The notes under the pieces were generated by a model. The model was not told the DNA's origin. It saw only the letters and a list, made by a program, of their open reading frames with translations, and did not search any database. 64,000 nt of DNA from the NCBI RefSeq assembly GCF_001673635.1, contig NZ_LZMH01000035.1:124001-188000 (forward strand). Reading direction: 5' to 3'. This document shows, in pieces, positions 1 to 9,162 of this stretch (positions are counted from its first letter, which is position 1; each line of letters opens with the position of its first letter). The position numbers and the translations under genes are program-made. This stretch comes from Mycobacterium asiaticum (GTDB lineage Bacteria; Actinomycetota; Actinomycetes; Mycobacteriales; Mycobacteriaceae).

Positions 1-55
1 ATATGACGGCTGCGGCAAGCCCGTTGGGCCCGCTGCCGACGACGGTGACGTCCAT
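1..55 (-). CDS. FAD-dependent oxidoreductase (phytoene desaturase/amine oxidase type), N-terminal fragment
   Basis: Only the first 18 codons lie in the window; the gene runs off the left edge. The reverse strand from the ATG at 55 reads MDVTVVGSGPNGLAAAVI, a glycine-rich GxGxxG Rossmann motif that binds the ADP part of FAD at the extreme N-terminus. This matches the start of the family that includes M. tuberculosis Rv2997, which also neighbours serA. The substrate cannot be told from this fragment. The preceding glycosyltransferase gene ends 48 bases upstream on the same strand, so co-transcription is possible. No strong ribosome-binding site is visible. Confidence 0.6.
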   Translation of the reverse strand, partial: MDVTVVGSGPNGLAAAVI

Positions 56-103
56 CTGTGAATTACAGCCGACGACGTTGCCGAAGGGAACCCGGCAACC
101 GCT

Positions 104-1888
104 CTACGCCGACGCGATGCATAACACCTCGTCGAGGGTGGCGGTCGCGAGCCCCGCGGCGGCGGCGCGCCGGCCTAGTTCGGCGAGGGGATCTGGATCA
201 ATGTCACGGATACCGCCGACGCGATCCAGTAGGGCGGTGTCGAACATGGCGGGGCCACAAGCCACCTGCTCACCCAGCACGTAGCGACCCGCGCCAGGGG
301 CTCGGCGCACCGTATCCTCCGCCGCGCTCGCACCGCTCAGCGTGACCGCATCGTCGACGTTGATCGCCACCTGGAACACCCGTGGTTCGGCCTCGAGCAC
401 CGCGGTGAGGCGGGTGATGAAGTCTTCGACTGCGTAGAACTGCCAGCCCTGCCCGAGGTGTAGCCAGAACCGTCCGTGGATCTGAGCGCGTAGGGAGGTG
501 AGGTTGGCGCCCGGCCTGTTGCCGGGGGCGGCATCAGTGAACTCGAGAAACCCATAGCGCTCAAGGAGGTTCGCCCGATCTGCGGATGACAAGCCGGCAT
601 CGACCACCAAGAAGCGTCCGACCCGCGACACGTCGGTGCAGCAGTTCAGGAAAGAGTTCAGGGTCAGATCGGTGCCTGCGCGATCTGGGCTGGCGACCAG
701 GCTGACGGTGACCTCGACGTCACGCGGACCGGCAAAGAGGCGTTGCGCCAAGGCCTCCGGGTAATCGGAAGCCGCGTCGATCATCGAGGGCGCACAGACG
801 TCGAGGTTGGCCGCCATCCGTTTGCGGTCATCGTCAGGGATGTCAGGGCGGGCCAGGACTCGCCGCCAGAGCGCGAACGCGTCGGCCTTCTTGTTGATCC
901 ACGACGCGCACACCGCCTGTTCGTCGAGCGCGCGCCAGTTGTAGACGTCAGCGGCGACGAAGACGATGTCATTTTCGGGGTAGGGGATCTCGGCAGCGCG
1001 CTTGGCAAACATGTAGCCGGGTTCATAGCGCTGCTGCCTGCAATACCACCGTGCGATGGCATACAGCGGCTCGGCCCGGCTCGGCCGGTTTTCCCAAGCC
1101 AACAGATACCTGTGCTGCACCTGCGCCCACGGCTCGCCGAGTTCTGCCATCGACGCCGCGACCCGCAACAGCGAGTAGAAGACCTCTTCATCCCAACCAC
1201 CCATCTCGGCGCGGCGCTCATACCACTTTCGCGCGTTGGCGTAGTCGCCCAAGCAGAAGTAGCTCTGGGCGAGGTAGAAGACGGACCGAGAATCGGTGGG
1301 ATTGCGTTCGACTTCGGCGAGCAGCAGGTCGCGGTCGCTGGCGTGCTTGCGTTTCAGGTCGCTGTTGCGTGCGCCGAGTCGACGAGATTCGACGTGGTAG
1401 TTGCCGTCCAATCGGTCGTGGCGGAAGCTCGCGTCGTCCGTCACATATTCATGCACAACGCCCACGTAGCGGACCGGCAGCCCGTCACGGAATAGATGTG
1501 GTCGCCAAAAGGTGGTGGTTTCCGAGTCTCGGCACCGCAGCCAGTAGACGTCGGCGCTGAGCCCGGTGAAGTCGATCGTGCCTTCGATGGTGTCGTCAGC
1601 GTCCATAACCCAGACGTAGTCGGCCCGTCCCTGCGCCAGGGCCAGCGCCTCGGTCCGGTTGTGGCCGAAATTGCGCCAAGGCCGTTCGAACAACTCCCCG
1701 GGTATGCCGAGTTCGGACATCCGGTTCCGGATGATGTCCTGAGTCCCGTCGTCGGAGCCGGTGTCCACGATGACCCACGAACTGAGGTGCGGGGCCGCCA
1801 CGTCAAGCACGTCGCGGACGACATGAGCCTCGTTGCGCACGATCATGTTGAGACAGATCGCGGGGCGGGCGGTCACACCATCGGGCAC
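104..1888 (-). CDS. Two-domain family 2 glycosyltransferase with central TPR-like region (copy 1)
   Basis: Predicted 594 aa. The N-terminal 110 residues are a GT-A fold: MIVRNEA, then IVDTGSDDGTQ, then the metal-binding VMDADDT (DxD-type motif). Such enzymes transfer sugars from nucleotide-sugar donors; acceptor unknown. Residues of about 170-360 are helical and TPR-like (FYLAQSYFCLGDYANARKWYERR). The C-terminal 200 residues look like a second GT-A-like domain (VTVSLVASPDRAG, FLVVDAG) without an obvious DxD. The reading frame is open to 1969, but the GTG at 1888 has AGGAG six bases upstream (1895-1899) and avoids overlap with the gene before it, so I chose it. No membrane segment or signal peptide is seen. 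It is a close paralog of the next gene, 35 bases upstream. Confidence 0.75.
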   Translation of the reverse strand: MPDGVTARPAICLNMIVRNEAHVVRDVLDVAAPHLSSWVIVDTGSDDGTQDIIRNRMSELGIPGELFERPWRNFGHNRTEALALAQGRADYVWVMDADDTIEGTIDFTGLSADVYWLRCRDSETTTFWRPHLFRDGLPVRYVGVVHEYVTDDASFRHDRLDGNYHVESRRLGARNSDLKRKHASDRDLLLAEVERNPTDSRSVFYLAQSYFCLGDYANARKWYERRAEMGGWDEEVFYSLLRVAASMAELGEPWAQVQHRYLLAWENRPSRAEPLYAIARWYCRQQRYEPGYMFAKRAAEIPYPENDIVFVAADVYNWRALDEQAVCASWINKKADAFALWRRVLARPDIPDDDRKRMAANLDVCAPSMIDAASDYPEALAQRLFAGPRDVEVTVSLVASPDRAGTDLTLNSFLNCCTDVSRVGRFLVVDAGLSSADRANLLERYGFLEFTDAAPGNRPGANLTSLRAQIHGRFWLHLGQGWQFYAVEDFITRLTAVLEAEPRVFQVAINVDDAVTLSGASAAEDTVRRAPGAGRYVLGEQVACGPAMFDTALLDRVGGIRDIDPDPLAELGRRAAAAGLATATLDEVLCIASA

Positions 1889-1923
1889 GGCGAGCTCCTG
1901 GGTTCTCGTTGGTGTCAGCCGGC

Positions 1924-3726
1924 TCAGCCGTGAGCCGGCTGACTCGCCGGGGACACCATATTGATGCACAACACCTCGTCAAGGCTGGCCGTCGCCAGAC
2001 CGGCGGCTGTGGCCCGCCGTCCCAGCTCGGCGAGGGGATCGCGGTCATTGCCTTGAAGGCCCCCGACGCGATCAAGCCGCGCGGTGTCGAACATTGCCGG
2101 GCCGTACACCACTTGACTGCCAAGCACATAGCGTCCGGCGCCCGGCGCGCGGGACACCACGTCGTCCGTTGCGGTCGCACCAATCAGCTTGTCCGCATCG
2201 GTGAAGTTGACCCCCACCTGATACGAGGTCTCCTCGGCCTCGAGCACGCTGGACAGGCGGGTGATCAGGGGCTCCCGGGCATAAAACTGCCAACTTTGTC
2301 CGAGGTGCAGCCAAAACCGTCCGTAGATCTGGTCACGAATCTGCGACAGCACCGCGCCCGCAGATGCGCCGGCGGCGATCGGACGAAACTCCAGAAACGG
2401 ATACCGCTCGAGCAGGAACGCTCGATCGGCCGCTGCTAGGCCGGCATCAACGACCAGAAACCGCCCGACCCGCCATACGTCGGAGCAGCAGTTCAGCAGT
2501 GAGTTCAGCGTCACCTCGGTGCCGGCGCGATCCGGGCCGGCGATCAGGCTGAGCACGACCTCGGCGTCGCGGCGATGGCCCACCAGGTGCCGCGCCAGTT
2601 CACCGGGGTAGGAGGCGGCCGCTTCGAAGATCCTCGGTGCACTGTTGTCGCAGTTGGCGGCAATTCGCCGCCGTTCTTCGTCGGGAATGTTGTCCTTGGC
2701 CAGGACTCGACGCCAGAGTGCGACCGCCTCGGCGTGCTCGCCGATCCATGAGGCGCAGACGGCAGCCTCGTCGAGCGCACCCCAGGTGTAGGTGTCAGCG
2801 CTGACCAGCCACGTGTCCTCGGTGGGAAACGGGATCTCGGCGGCGTGCTTGGCGAAGAGATAGCCGAGCAGGTAGCGCTCGTCGAGGCGGTAGCGATAGG
2901 CGATGGCATACAACGGTTCCGCGCGGATCGGCCGGAATTCCCAAGCCCGCAGGTAGGCGTCCTGTACCTCGTGCCAGGGCGCCTTCATCGACCACATTGA
3001 CTCCGCGACGCGGTACATCGAGTGGTACACCTCTTCGGCCCACCCGCCCATGTCGATGCGGTGCTGGTACCACTTGATGGCGTTCTCGAAATCGCCCAAA
3101 TCGAAATAACTTTGGGCGAGATAGAAGACCGACCGCGCATCCTCGGGATCGCGTTCGACCTCAGCTAGCAGCAGGTCGCGGTCGCTCTCGTATTTCCGCT
3201 TCGGATACAGGTTGCGCGCTCCGAGGCGGCGCGAATCGATGTAGTAGTCGCCGTCGAGCCGGTCGTGGCTGAAATCGGAGTCGACCATGACGTATTCATG
3301 GACCACGCCTTCGTAACGGACCGGCAACCCGTCGCGGAAAAGGTTTGGCCGCCAGAAGATTTCGTTGGTCTGGCCATAGCGGAGCTGGTACAGATCCTTG
3401 CCCAACTGGCCGAAGTCGAGGTTGCCGACGACCTTGTCGTCAGCATCGAGGACCCAGATGTAGTCGCCGTGGCCCTGGGCGAGGGTCAATGCCTCGGATC
3501 GGTTGTGACCGAAATTGCGCCACGGCCGCTCGTGCAACTTCCCGGGGATACCGAGTCTGGCCATGTGCTCACGGATGACGTCCTGTGTCCCGTCGTCGGA
3601 GCCGGTGTCCACGATCACCCAGGCGCTGATGTACCGCGCGATGTCCTCGAGGGTTTGCCGAATGATCGCCGCTTCATTGCGGACGATCATGTTGACGCAA
3701 ATTGCCGGGCGTACCAGTGAGGACAC
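1924..3726 (-). CDS. Two-domain family 2 glycosyltransferase with central TPR-like region (copy 2)
   Basis: About 600 aa from the GTG at 3726, colinear with copy 1 along its full length: MIVRNEA, IVDTGSDDGTQ, VLDADDK, a TPR-like middle (FYLAQSYFDLGDFENAIKWYQHR) and a second GT-A-like C-terminal domain. The last 12 residues (ending PASQPAHG) extend beyond copy 1. The frame is open to 3924, but that start would overlap the divergent serA gene. The GTG at 3726 lies five residues before the conserved RPAIC block, much like the start of copy 1. Its Shine-Dalgarno is weak, so the start is uncertain. Neither paralog lies between Rv2997 and serA1 in M. tuberculosis, which suggests a lineage-specific insertion and duplication. 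Role unknown; glycosylation of a cell-envelope or secreted molecule is only a guess. Confidence 0.72.
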   Translation of the reverse strand: MSSLVRPAICVNMIVRNEAAIIRQTLEDIARYISAWVIVDTGSDDGTQDVIREHMARLGIPGKLHERPWRNFGHNRSEALTLAQGHGDYIWVLDADDKVVGNLDFGQLGKDLYQLRYGQTNEIFWRPNLFRDGLPVRYEGVVHEYVMVDSDFSHDRLDGDYYIDSRRLGARNLYPKRKYESDRDLLLAEVERDPEDARSVFYLAQSYFDLGDFENAIKWYQHRIDMGGWAEEVYHSMYRVAESMWSMKAPWHEVQDAYLRAWEFRPIRAEPLYAIAYRYRLDERYLLGYLFAKHAAEIPFPTEDTWLVSADTYTWGALDEAAVCASWIGEHAEAVALWRRVLAKDNIPDEERRRIAANCDNSAPRIFEAAASYPGELARHLVGHRRDAEVVLSLIAGPDRAGTEVTLNSLLNCCSDVWRVGRFLVVDAGLAAADRAFLLERYPFLEFRPIAAGASAGAVLSQIRDQIYGRFWLHLGQSWQFYAREPLITRLSSVLEAEETSYQVGVNFTDADKLIGATATDDVVSRAPGAGRYVLGSQVVYGPAMFDTARLDRVGGLQGNDRDPLAELGRRATAAGLATASLDEVLCINMVSPASQPAHG

Positions 3727-3820
3727 GGCCGGATCGTACTCAGCGGCGCGCGTGGTGGTAAGAGATTCGCCCTGCTGAATTCCAGTTGAACCGCGGGCCG
3801 CCGCCGAAGCCGACACCGCG

Positions 3821-3865
3821 GACGGCGGCGACCCGCTTCGCCCGGCTCCGCCGCGCTCGCGATCC
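3821..3865 (+). repeat. 45-bp dispersed intergenic module, copy 1
   Basis: A GC-rich stretch just upstream of serA, containing GGCGACCCGC and CGCCCGGCT. It matches 38 of 45 bases, without gaps and in the same orientation, at 61924-61968 between ftsY and amt. It lies in the presumed serA leader. Function unknown. Confidence 0.5.
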
Positions 3866-3882
3866 CCGACTACGCTGTCCGC

Positions 3883-5469
3883 GTGAACCTGCCTGTTGTA
3901 TTGATCGCCGACAAACTTGCCCAATCAACTGTCGCTGCCCTGGGAGACCAGGTTGAGGTGCGCTGGGTAGACGGGCCTGACCGGGAGAAACTCCTGGCCG
4001 CGGTGCCTGAGGCGGATGCGCTGCTGGTCCGGTCGGCCACCACGGTGGACGCCGAGGTGCTGGCCGCCGCCGCCAAGCTCAAGATCGTCGCCCGCGCCGG
4101 CGTCGGGCTGGACAACGTCGACGTGGACGCCGCCACCGCTCGTGGTGTGCTGGTGGTCAACGCCCCGACGTCGAACATCCACAGCGCCGCCGAGCACGCG
4201 ATCGCGCTGCTGCTGGCCGCCGCGCGCCAGATCCCGGCCGCCGACGCGACATTGCGCGAGCACACCTGGAAGCGGTCGAAGTTCTCCGGCACCGAGATCT
4301 TCGGCAAGACCGTTGGCGTGGTGGGACTGGGCCGGATCGGGCAGCTCGTCGCCCAGCGGATCGCCGCCTTCGGCGCCCACATCGTCGCCTACGACCCGTA
4401 TGTGTCGTCGGCTCGCGCCGCCCAGCTGGGCATCGAACTGCTGTCCCTTGACGACCTGCTCGCCCGGGCCGACTTCATCTCGGTGCACCTGCCCAAAACC
4501 CCCGAGACGGCGGGACTGATCGATAAGGAGGCGCTGGCCAAGACCAAGCCCGGCGTCATCATCGTCAACGCCGCCCGGGGTGGCCTGATCGACGAGGCCG
4601 CGCTGGCCGAGGCCATCAACAGCGGCCACGTGCGCGGTGCCGGGCTCGACGTGTTCGCCACCGAGCCCTGCACCGACAGCCCGTTGTTCGAGCTCCCGCA
4701 GGTGGTCGTCACCCCGCACCTGGGCGCCTCCACCGCCGAGGCCCAGGACCGGGCCGGCACCGACGTCGCCCAGAGCGTGCGGCTGGCGTTGGCGGGGGAG
4801 TTCGTCCCGGACGCGGTGAACGTCGGCGGCGGCGTTGTCAGCGAAGAGGTGGCGCCCTGGCTGGACCTGGCCCGCAAGCTCGGCGTGCTGGCGGCCGCGT
4901 TGTCCGACGAGTTGCCCGTGTCGTTGTCGGTGCAGGTGCGCGGTGAGCTGGCCGCCGAAGAGGTCGAGGTGCTGAAGCTCTCGGCGCTGCGCGGGCTGTT
5001 CTCGGCTGTGATCGAAGAGGCGGTGACATTCGTCAACGCGCCGGCGCTGGCCGCCGAGCGGGGGGTAACGGCCGAAATCAGCAAGGCCACCGAGAGCCCG
5101 AATCACCGCAGTGTGGTCGACGTGCGGGCCGTGGCCGCCGACGGCTCGGTGGTCAACGTCGCCGGCGCGCTGTCCGGGCCGCAGCTGGTCGAAAAGATCG
5201 TGCAGATCAACGGCCGCAACTTCGACCTGCGCGCTCAGGGCATCAACCTGGTGATCAATTACGCCGACCAGCCCGGCGCGCTGGGCAAGATCGGCACGCT
5301 GCTCGGGGCGGCCGGGGTGAACATCCAGGCCGCTCAGCTGTCCGAGGACACCGAAGGGGACAGCGCCACGATCCTGCTTCGGCTGGATCAGAACGTGCCC
5401 GCCGAGGTGCGGTCGTCGATCGCCGACGCGGTGGGCGCCAACAAGCTCGAAGTCGTTGATCTCTCATGA
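3883..5469 (+). CDS. serA: D-3-phosphoglycerate dehydrogenase
   Basis: Oxidises 3-phosphoglycerate to 3-phosphohydroxypyruvate with NAD, the first step of cytosolic serine synthesis. The 528-aa product equals the length of mycobacterial SerA1. Seen in order: the substrate-binding domain with VRSATTVD, the NAD fold with VGLGRIGQ, the catalytic Arg in NAARGGL, Glu in FATEP and His in TPHLGAST, then the long intervening (ASB) domain and a C-terminal ACT domain (VINYADQPGALGKIG) that in the family binds serine for feedback inhibition. Start is GTG at 3883. It heads a serA-leuB unit; the 46-bp gap holds a repeated intergenic module. Confidence 0.96.
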   Translation: MNLPVVLIADKLAQSTVAALGDQVEVRWVDGPDREKLLAAVPEADALLVRSATTVDAEVLAAAAKLKIVARAGVGLDNVDVDAATARGVLVVNAPTSNIHSAAEHAIALLLAAARQIPAADATLREHTWKRSKFSGTEIFGKTVGVVGLGRIGQLVAQRIAAFGAHIVAYDPYVSSARAAQLGIELLSLDDLLARADFISVHLPKTPETAGLIDKEALAKTKPGVIIVNAARGGLIDEAALAEAINSGHVRGAGLDVFATEPCTDSPLFELPQVVVTPHLGASTAEAQDRAGTDVAQSVRLALAGEFVPDAVNVGGGVVSEEVAPWLDLARKLGVLAAALSDELPVSLSVQVRGELAAEEVEVLKLSALRGLFSAVIEEAVTFVNAPALAAERGVTAEISKATESPNHRSVVDVRAVAADGSVVNVAGALSGPQLVEKIVQINGRNFDLRAQGINLVINYADQPGALGKIGTLLGAAGVNIQAAQLSEDTEGDSATILLRLDQNVPAEVRSSIADAVGANKLEVVDLS

Positions 5470-5472
5470 GAA

Positions 5473-5513
5473 GCGCCGGCGACGACGCAAAGCGAAGCGA
5501 TGAGGAGCGGCGC
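5473..5513 (+). repeat. 41-bp intergenic module, copy A (carries the leuB ribosome-binding site)
   Basis: Fills nearly the whole serA-leuB gap. It begins GCGCCGGCGACGA and ends GATGAGGAGCGGCGC, and the GAGGAG near its end is the Shine-Dalgarno of leuB. It matches 34 of 41 bases at 45386-45426 (copy B) and, inverted with a 3-base insertion, 46013-46056 (copy C). It looks like a short mycobacterial interspersed repeat of the MIRU type. Confidence 0.65.
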
Positions 5514-5515
5514 AG

Positions 5516-6526
5516 ATGAAGTTGGCGGTCATTGGCGGCGACGGTATCGGTCCGGAAGTCACCGCCCAGGCTCTCAAGGTCCTCGACGCCGTCCTGCCTG
5601 GGGTCGAGAAGACCGAGTACGACCTCGGTGCCCGGCGGTACCACGCGACCGGCGAGGTGCTGCCGGAGTCGGTGGTGCCCGAGCTGCGTGAGCACGACGC
5701 GATCCTGCTCGGCGCTATCGGTGATCCGTCCGTCCCCAGCGGCATATTGGAGCGGGGTCTGCTGTTGCGCATGCGCTTCGAGCTCGACCACCACGTGAAC
5801 CTGCGGCCCGCGCGGCTGTATCCGGGGGTGCGGAGCCCGTTGGCCGGGGACCCCGAGATCGACTTCGTGGTTGTGCGCGAGGGCACCGAGGGGCCCTACA
5901 CGGGCAACGGCGGTGCGATTCGCGTCGGCACAGCCAACGAGGTGGCGACGGAGGTGAGCGTCAACACGGCGTTCGGGGTGCGCCGGGTGGTCACCGACGC
6001 CTTCGAGCGGGCGCAGGCGCGCCGAAAGCACCTGACCCTGGTCCATAAAACCAACGTGCTGACATTCGCCGGTGGGCTGTGGTTGCGCACGGTGCAGGAG
6101 ATCGGCGAGAAGTACCCCGACGTCGAAGTGGCCTACCAGCACGTCGACGCCGCCACGATCTTCCTGGCCACCGACCCGGGCCGGTTCGACGTGATCGTCA
6201 CCGACAACCTGTTCGGCGACATCATCACCGACCTGGCCGCGGCGGTCTGCGGCGGAATCGGGTTGGCGGCCAGCGGGAACATCGATGCGACGCGCACCAA
6301 TCCGTCCATGTTCGAGCCGGTGCACGGCAGTGCCCCCGATATCGCGGGTCAGGGCATCGCCGATCCGACGGCGGCGATCATTTCGGTGGCGCTGTTGCTT
6401 TCCCACCTCGGCGAGACCGACGCGGCGGCCCGGGTGGACCGGGCGGTCGAGGCCCACTTGGCAACTCGCGGGACCGAACGGCTTGCCACCACCGATGTCG
6501 GCGAACGGATTGTCGCCGGGCTGTGA
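5516..6526 (+). CDS. leuB: 3-isopropylmalate dehydrogenase
   Basis: NAD-dependent oxidative decarboxylation of 3-isopropylmalate to 2-oxoisocaproate in cytosolic leucine synthesis. The 336-aa protein is the expected mycobacterial length. It begins [15 protein letters not shown], and has the RPARLYPGV and [12 protein letters not shown] substrate loops, the catalytic Lys in HKTNVLTF and the metal-binding aspartates in [13 protein letters not shown], followed by the NAD site [17 protein letters not shown] at 5516 follows GAGGAG supplied by the 41-bp module. The 3' end overlaps the convergent MFS gene by 149 bp. leuC and leuD lie about 7 kb downstream. Confidence 0.96.
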   Translation: MKLAVIGGDGIGPEVTAQALKVLDAVLPGVEKTEYDLGARRYHATGEVLPESVVPELREHDAILLGAIGDPSVPSGILERGLLLRMRFELDHHVNLRPARLYPGVRSPLAGDPEIDFVVVREGTEGPYTGNGGAIRVGTANEVATEVSVNTAFGVRRVVTDAFERAQARRKHLTLVHKTNVLTFAGGLWLRTVQEIGEKYPDVEVAYQHVDAATIFLATDPGRFDVIVTDNLFGDIITDLAAAVCGGIGLAASGNIDATRTNPSMFEPVHGSAPDIAGQGIADPTAAIISVALLLSHLGETDAAARVDRAVEAHLATRGTERLATTDVGERIVAGL

Positions 6527-7715
6527 TCTCCAGGCCCGGCGGCAGCACGCGGGCCGGCACCAACGGCGCCGCCACCAGAGGGAACAGGCCGCATAGCGCC
6601 CACGCCAACGGGTAGGCGGCCGTAGTGATCAGGGCGCCGAACATCGGCGGCCCGGCCGCGGCCATCAAGCGCTGAGTGGTGTTCTGGGTGCCCAGCGCGC
6701 GTCCACTCCAATACGGCCCGGCGAACTCAGTGATGGCGGTGGCTTCCAGCCCGTTGTCCAGGACCGCGACGACCGAGATGACGACCATCAGCAGCACGTC
6801 GTAGCGCGAGCCGATGTTGTCGGTGAAAGCCAGCAGGAACAGCGTCAGCGCGGCCGCCAGCGCGATGAATCGGACCGGTCGCATTCGGGAGCCGACGCGA
6901 TCCGACCAGCGGCCCACCAGAATTCGGCCCCCCGCGCCGATCAATTGTGAAATCGTCACCATCCCACCGGCCGCGGCGACCGACCAGCCGTGGTGATTGA
7001 TCAGCCACACCAGCATGAAGGTCACGGTCACCGTCTGCGGCATCATCAGCAACGCCGACGCCGCGTGTATGCGCCACAGCACCCAGGAGCCGCGGTACGG
7101 GCTGGCGAGTTCTTCGTCGCTGGCCGACGCGCGCGACTTGCGCGGTGGGTCGGTGACGCCCACCAGGCTGATCACCGCGGCGATGCCACACGCCACCGCC
7201 GGGAACATCAGCCCGGCGTGGGCGCCACGCTCGGCCAGCCCCGGAATCACCAACGCGCCCAACGCAATTCCCACCGGTTGTGCGGTCTGACGGATACCCA
7301 TCGCCAGCCCTCGTTGGTGCGGCGGGAACCAGCCGGAGACCAGCCGGCCACCGGCACTGTTGCAGCTGGCTGCGGCCATACCGCCGAGGAACAGGAACAC
7401 ACCCATCAGAAGCAGCGAGTGCACGGATGCCGCGGCGTAGGCCGCCGCAGCGGTAAGTGCGGAGCCCACCGTCAACACGATCCGCTCACCGACGCGGTCC
7501 AGCACATATCCCCAGGCGATCAGCGTGACCACCATGCCCCAGCTGGGCATGGACGCCAACAGACCCGCCTGCGTCAGCGGCGTTCCCCGCGCGGCTTCCA
7601 GTCTCGGGATCAAGAATGCGACGCCGTTGATGAAGAGGAATGAGCTTGCCGTGACGAACAGCGAAACGACCACGATCGTCCAGCGAGCGGCCGGGCTGGT
7701 CGGCTCCCTGGGCAT
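6378..7715 (-). CDS. MFS transporter (copy 1)
   Basis: 445 aa with about 12 hydrophobic segments, MFS signature [11 protein letters not shown] between segments 2 and 3, and [13 protein letters not shown] in the second half. Family members move small solutes using ion gradients; substrate unknown. It most resembles the protein encoded at this locus in M. tuberculosis (Rv2994). The final 40 residues ([20 protein letters not shown]) form a basic, Pro-rich cytoplasmic tail encoded antisense to the last 149 bases of leuB; copy 2 lacks it. ATG at 7715 lies 48 bases after the copy 2 stop, so the two probably form one transcript. Confidence 0.85.
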   Translation of the reverse strand: MPREPTSPAARWTIVVVSLFVTASSFLFINGVAFLIPRLEAARGTPLTQAGLLASMPSWGMVVTLIAWGYVLDRVGERIVLTVGSALTAAAAYAAASVHSLLLMGVFLFLGGMAAASCNSAGGRLVSGWFPPHQRGLAMGIRQTAQPVGIALGALVIPGLAERGAHAGLMFPAVACGIAAVISLVGVTDPPRKSRASASDEELASPYRGSWVLWRIHAASALLMMPQTVTVTFMLVWLINHHGWSVAAAGGMVTISQLIGAGGRILVGRWSDRVGSRMRPVRFIALAAALTLFLLAFTDNIGSRYDVLLMVVISVVAVLDNGLEATAITEFAGPYWSGRALGTQNTTQRLMAAAGPPMFGALITTAAYPLAWALCGLFPLVAAPLVPARVLPPGLEITARRQSVRRHRWWQAVRSRELPSGPRPPGPPGPPRRSRRGGKATAPPK

Positions 7716-7763
7716 TTGTCCATGCTCGCACAGGTTGGGGGATCGCCCTGTCGGCTAGTTTCG

Positions 7764-9041
7764 CTACCGGACCAGCCGGTCGCGAAGGCGGCCGTTGGGG
7801 GGTTGCTGGCGCGCCCGTTCCTCCAACCCGGGTGCCACCAGAGCGGTTGGCACCACCGGTACGGCTGCCAACGGGAACAGGCCACACAGCGCGAACGCGG
7901 CCGGATAGCCGAAGGCGCCGATGATCGCGCCAAACATCGGTGGCCCGGTCAGCGTCATCAACCGCTGGATGGTGTTCTGAACTCCCAGCGCGCGCCCGGC
8001 CCAGAACTGACCGGCGAACTCGGTGATCGCGGTGGCTTCTAATCCGTTGTCCATCACCGTAATCACCGATGTCGTGATCATCAGCGCCACCGCCAGGGGA
8101 CCGTAGAAGTTGTTGGTGAAGGCCAGCAGCAGCATCGTCACGCCGGTGCCGGAGGCGATAAATCGAATGGGGCGCATGCGGGATCCGATGCGGTCCGACC
8201 ACCGGCCCGCCGCGATGCGGGTGACAGCGCCGAGCAGGGCCGTGAGCGTCACGAGGCTGCCGGCGGACTCCACGGACCAACCTTGATTCTTGTTCAGCCA
8301 GACCAGCATGAACGTCACCGTCATCGACTGCGGCATTACCATCAACGCGGAAAGCGCGTGGATACGCCATAACACGGTGGTTCCGTGGTAGGGGCTGGCC
8401 AGTTCGTCCTCGCGCGCCACCGCGCGAGGCTTGCGCGGCGGGTCGTGCGCGACGACGGCGGCGACCACCGCCGAGATTGCACATGCCAGCGCGGGAAACA
8501 GCAGCCCGTGGGCCGGTGGTCCATGTTCAGCCAGATGCGGAATCATCAACGCGCCCATGGCAATTCCGAGCGGCTGGGCGGTCTGGCGGACCCCCATGGC
8601 CAAACCCCGCTGCTCCGGCGGAAACCAGCCGGCTACTAGGCGGCCACAGGCGGGGTTGCAGCTCGCCGCACCCATGCCGCCGAGGAACAGCAGAATCCCC
8701 ATCATCAGCAGCGAGTCGACCGTCGACGCCGCGTACGCGGCCGCCGCCGTCACCATCGAACCCACCGTCAGCACAATTCGTTCGCCGATGAGGTCGGCTA
8801 CGTAACCCCAACCGATGAGCGTCACCACCATGCCCAGGCTCGGCATCACCGACAGCAGACCGGATTCCGACAGCGGGGTTCCGTGCGCGGCTTCCAGCGC
8901 CGGGATCAGGAATGGGACCGCATTGATGAAGCTGAACGCGCTGGCAGTCACCACGAGCGCGACGGCCACCATCGACCAGCGCGTCGCCGCGCTGACCGCG
9001 TGCGATGACATCAAGCCATGCTTGCACAGAAGTGACGTCAT
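7764..9041 (-). CDS. MFS transporter (copy 2)
   Basis: 425 aa, colinear with copy 1: [42 protein letters not shown] and [12 protein letters not shown] appear in both at matching positions. It has about 12 membrane segments and a central cytoplasmic loop (DPPRKPRA). Substrate unknown. The start is ATG at 9041 or the in-frame ATG at 9011; neither has a clear Shine-Dalgarno, and the second places the N-terminus closer to copy 1. It precedes copy 1 in a tandem duplication and diverges from the FAH-family gene across a repeat-rich gap. Confidence 0.83.
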   Translation of the reverse strand: MTSLLCKHGLMSSHAVSAATRWSMVAVALVVTASAFSFINAVPFLIPALEAAHGTPLSESGLLSVMPSLGMVVTLIGWGYVADLIGERIVLTVGSMVTAAAAYAASTVDSLLMMGILLFLGGMGAASCNPACGRLVAGWFPPEQRGLAMGVRQTAQPLGIAMGALMIPHLAEHGPPAHGLLFPALACAISAVVAAVVAHDPPRKPRAVAREDELASPYHGTTVLWRIHALSALMVMPQSMTVTFMLVWLNKNQGWSVESAGSLVTLTALLGAVTRIAAGRWSDRIGSRMRPIRFIASGTGVTMLLLAFTNNFYGPLAVALMITTSVITVMDNGLEATAITEFAGQFWAGRALGVQNTIQRLMTLTGPPMFGAIIGAFGYPAAFALCGLFPLAAVPVVPTALVAPGLEERARQQPPNGRLRDRLVR

Positions 9042-9084
9042 AAGGAGGGCTGATTTGAACGGAGGGTTTCAGCTACGACGACGC

Positions 9085-9141
9085 CGAGACTGCAAATTTG
9101 GAGGGCTCCACTCGCACTTTCGCTGCAGATTTGCAATCTCG
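9085..9141. repeat. Inverted repeat, 16-bp arms
   Basis: CGAGACTGCAAATTTG at 9085-9100 is matched on the opposite strand by 9126-9141 with two mismatches, separated by 25 bases. It lies upstream of the MFS pair and just before the 56-bp tandem repeats. It could be an extended operator, a cruciform or the remnant end of a mobile element; no transposase gene is nearby. Confidence 0.6.
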
Positions 9142-9162
9142 ACGAGTGTGCCGTTGGCAAGC

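Noticed and set aside
3925..5106. Long minus-strand open frame opposite serA
   Set aside because: Gly/Asp/His-rich shadow without any recognisable domain.
9042..9162. Small gene on either strand between MFS copy 2 and the VNTR
   Set aside because: No open frame with start and ribosome-binding site beyond short fragments.
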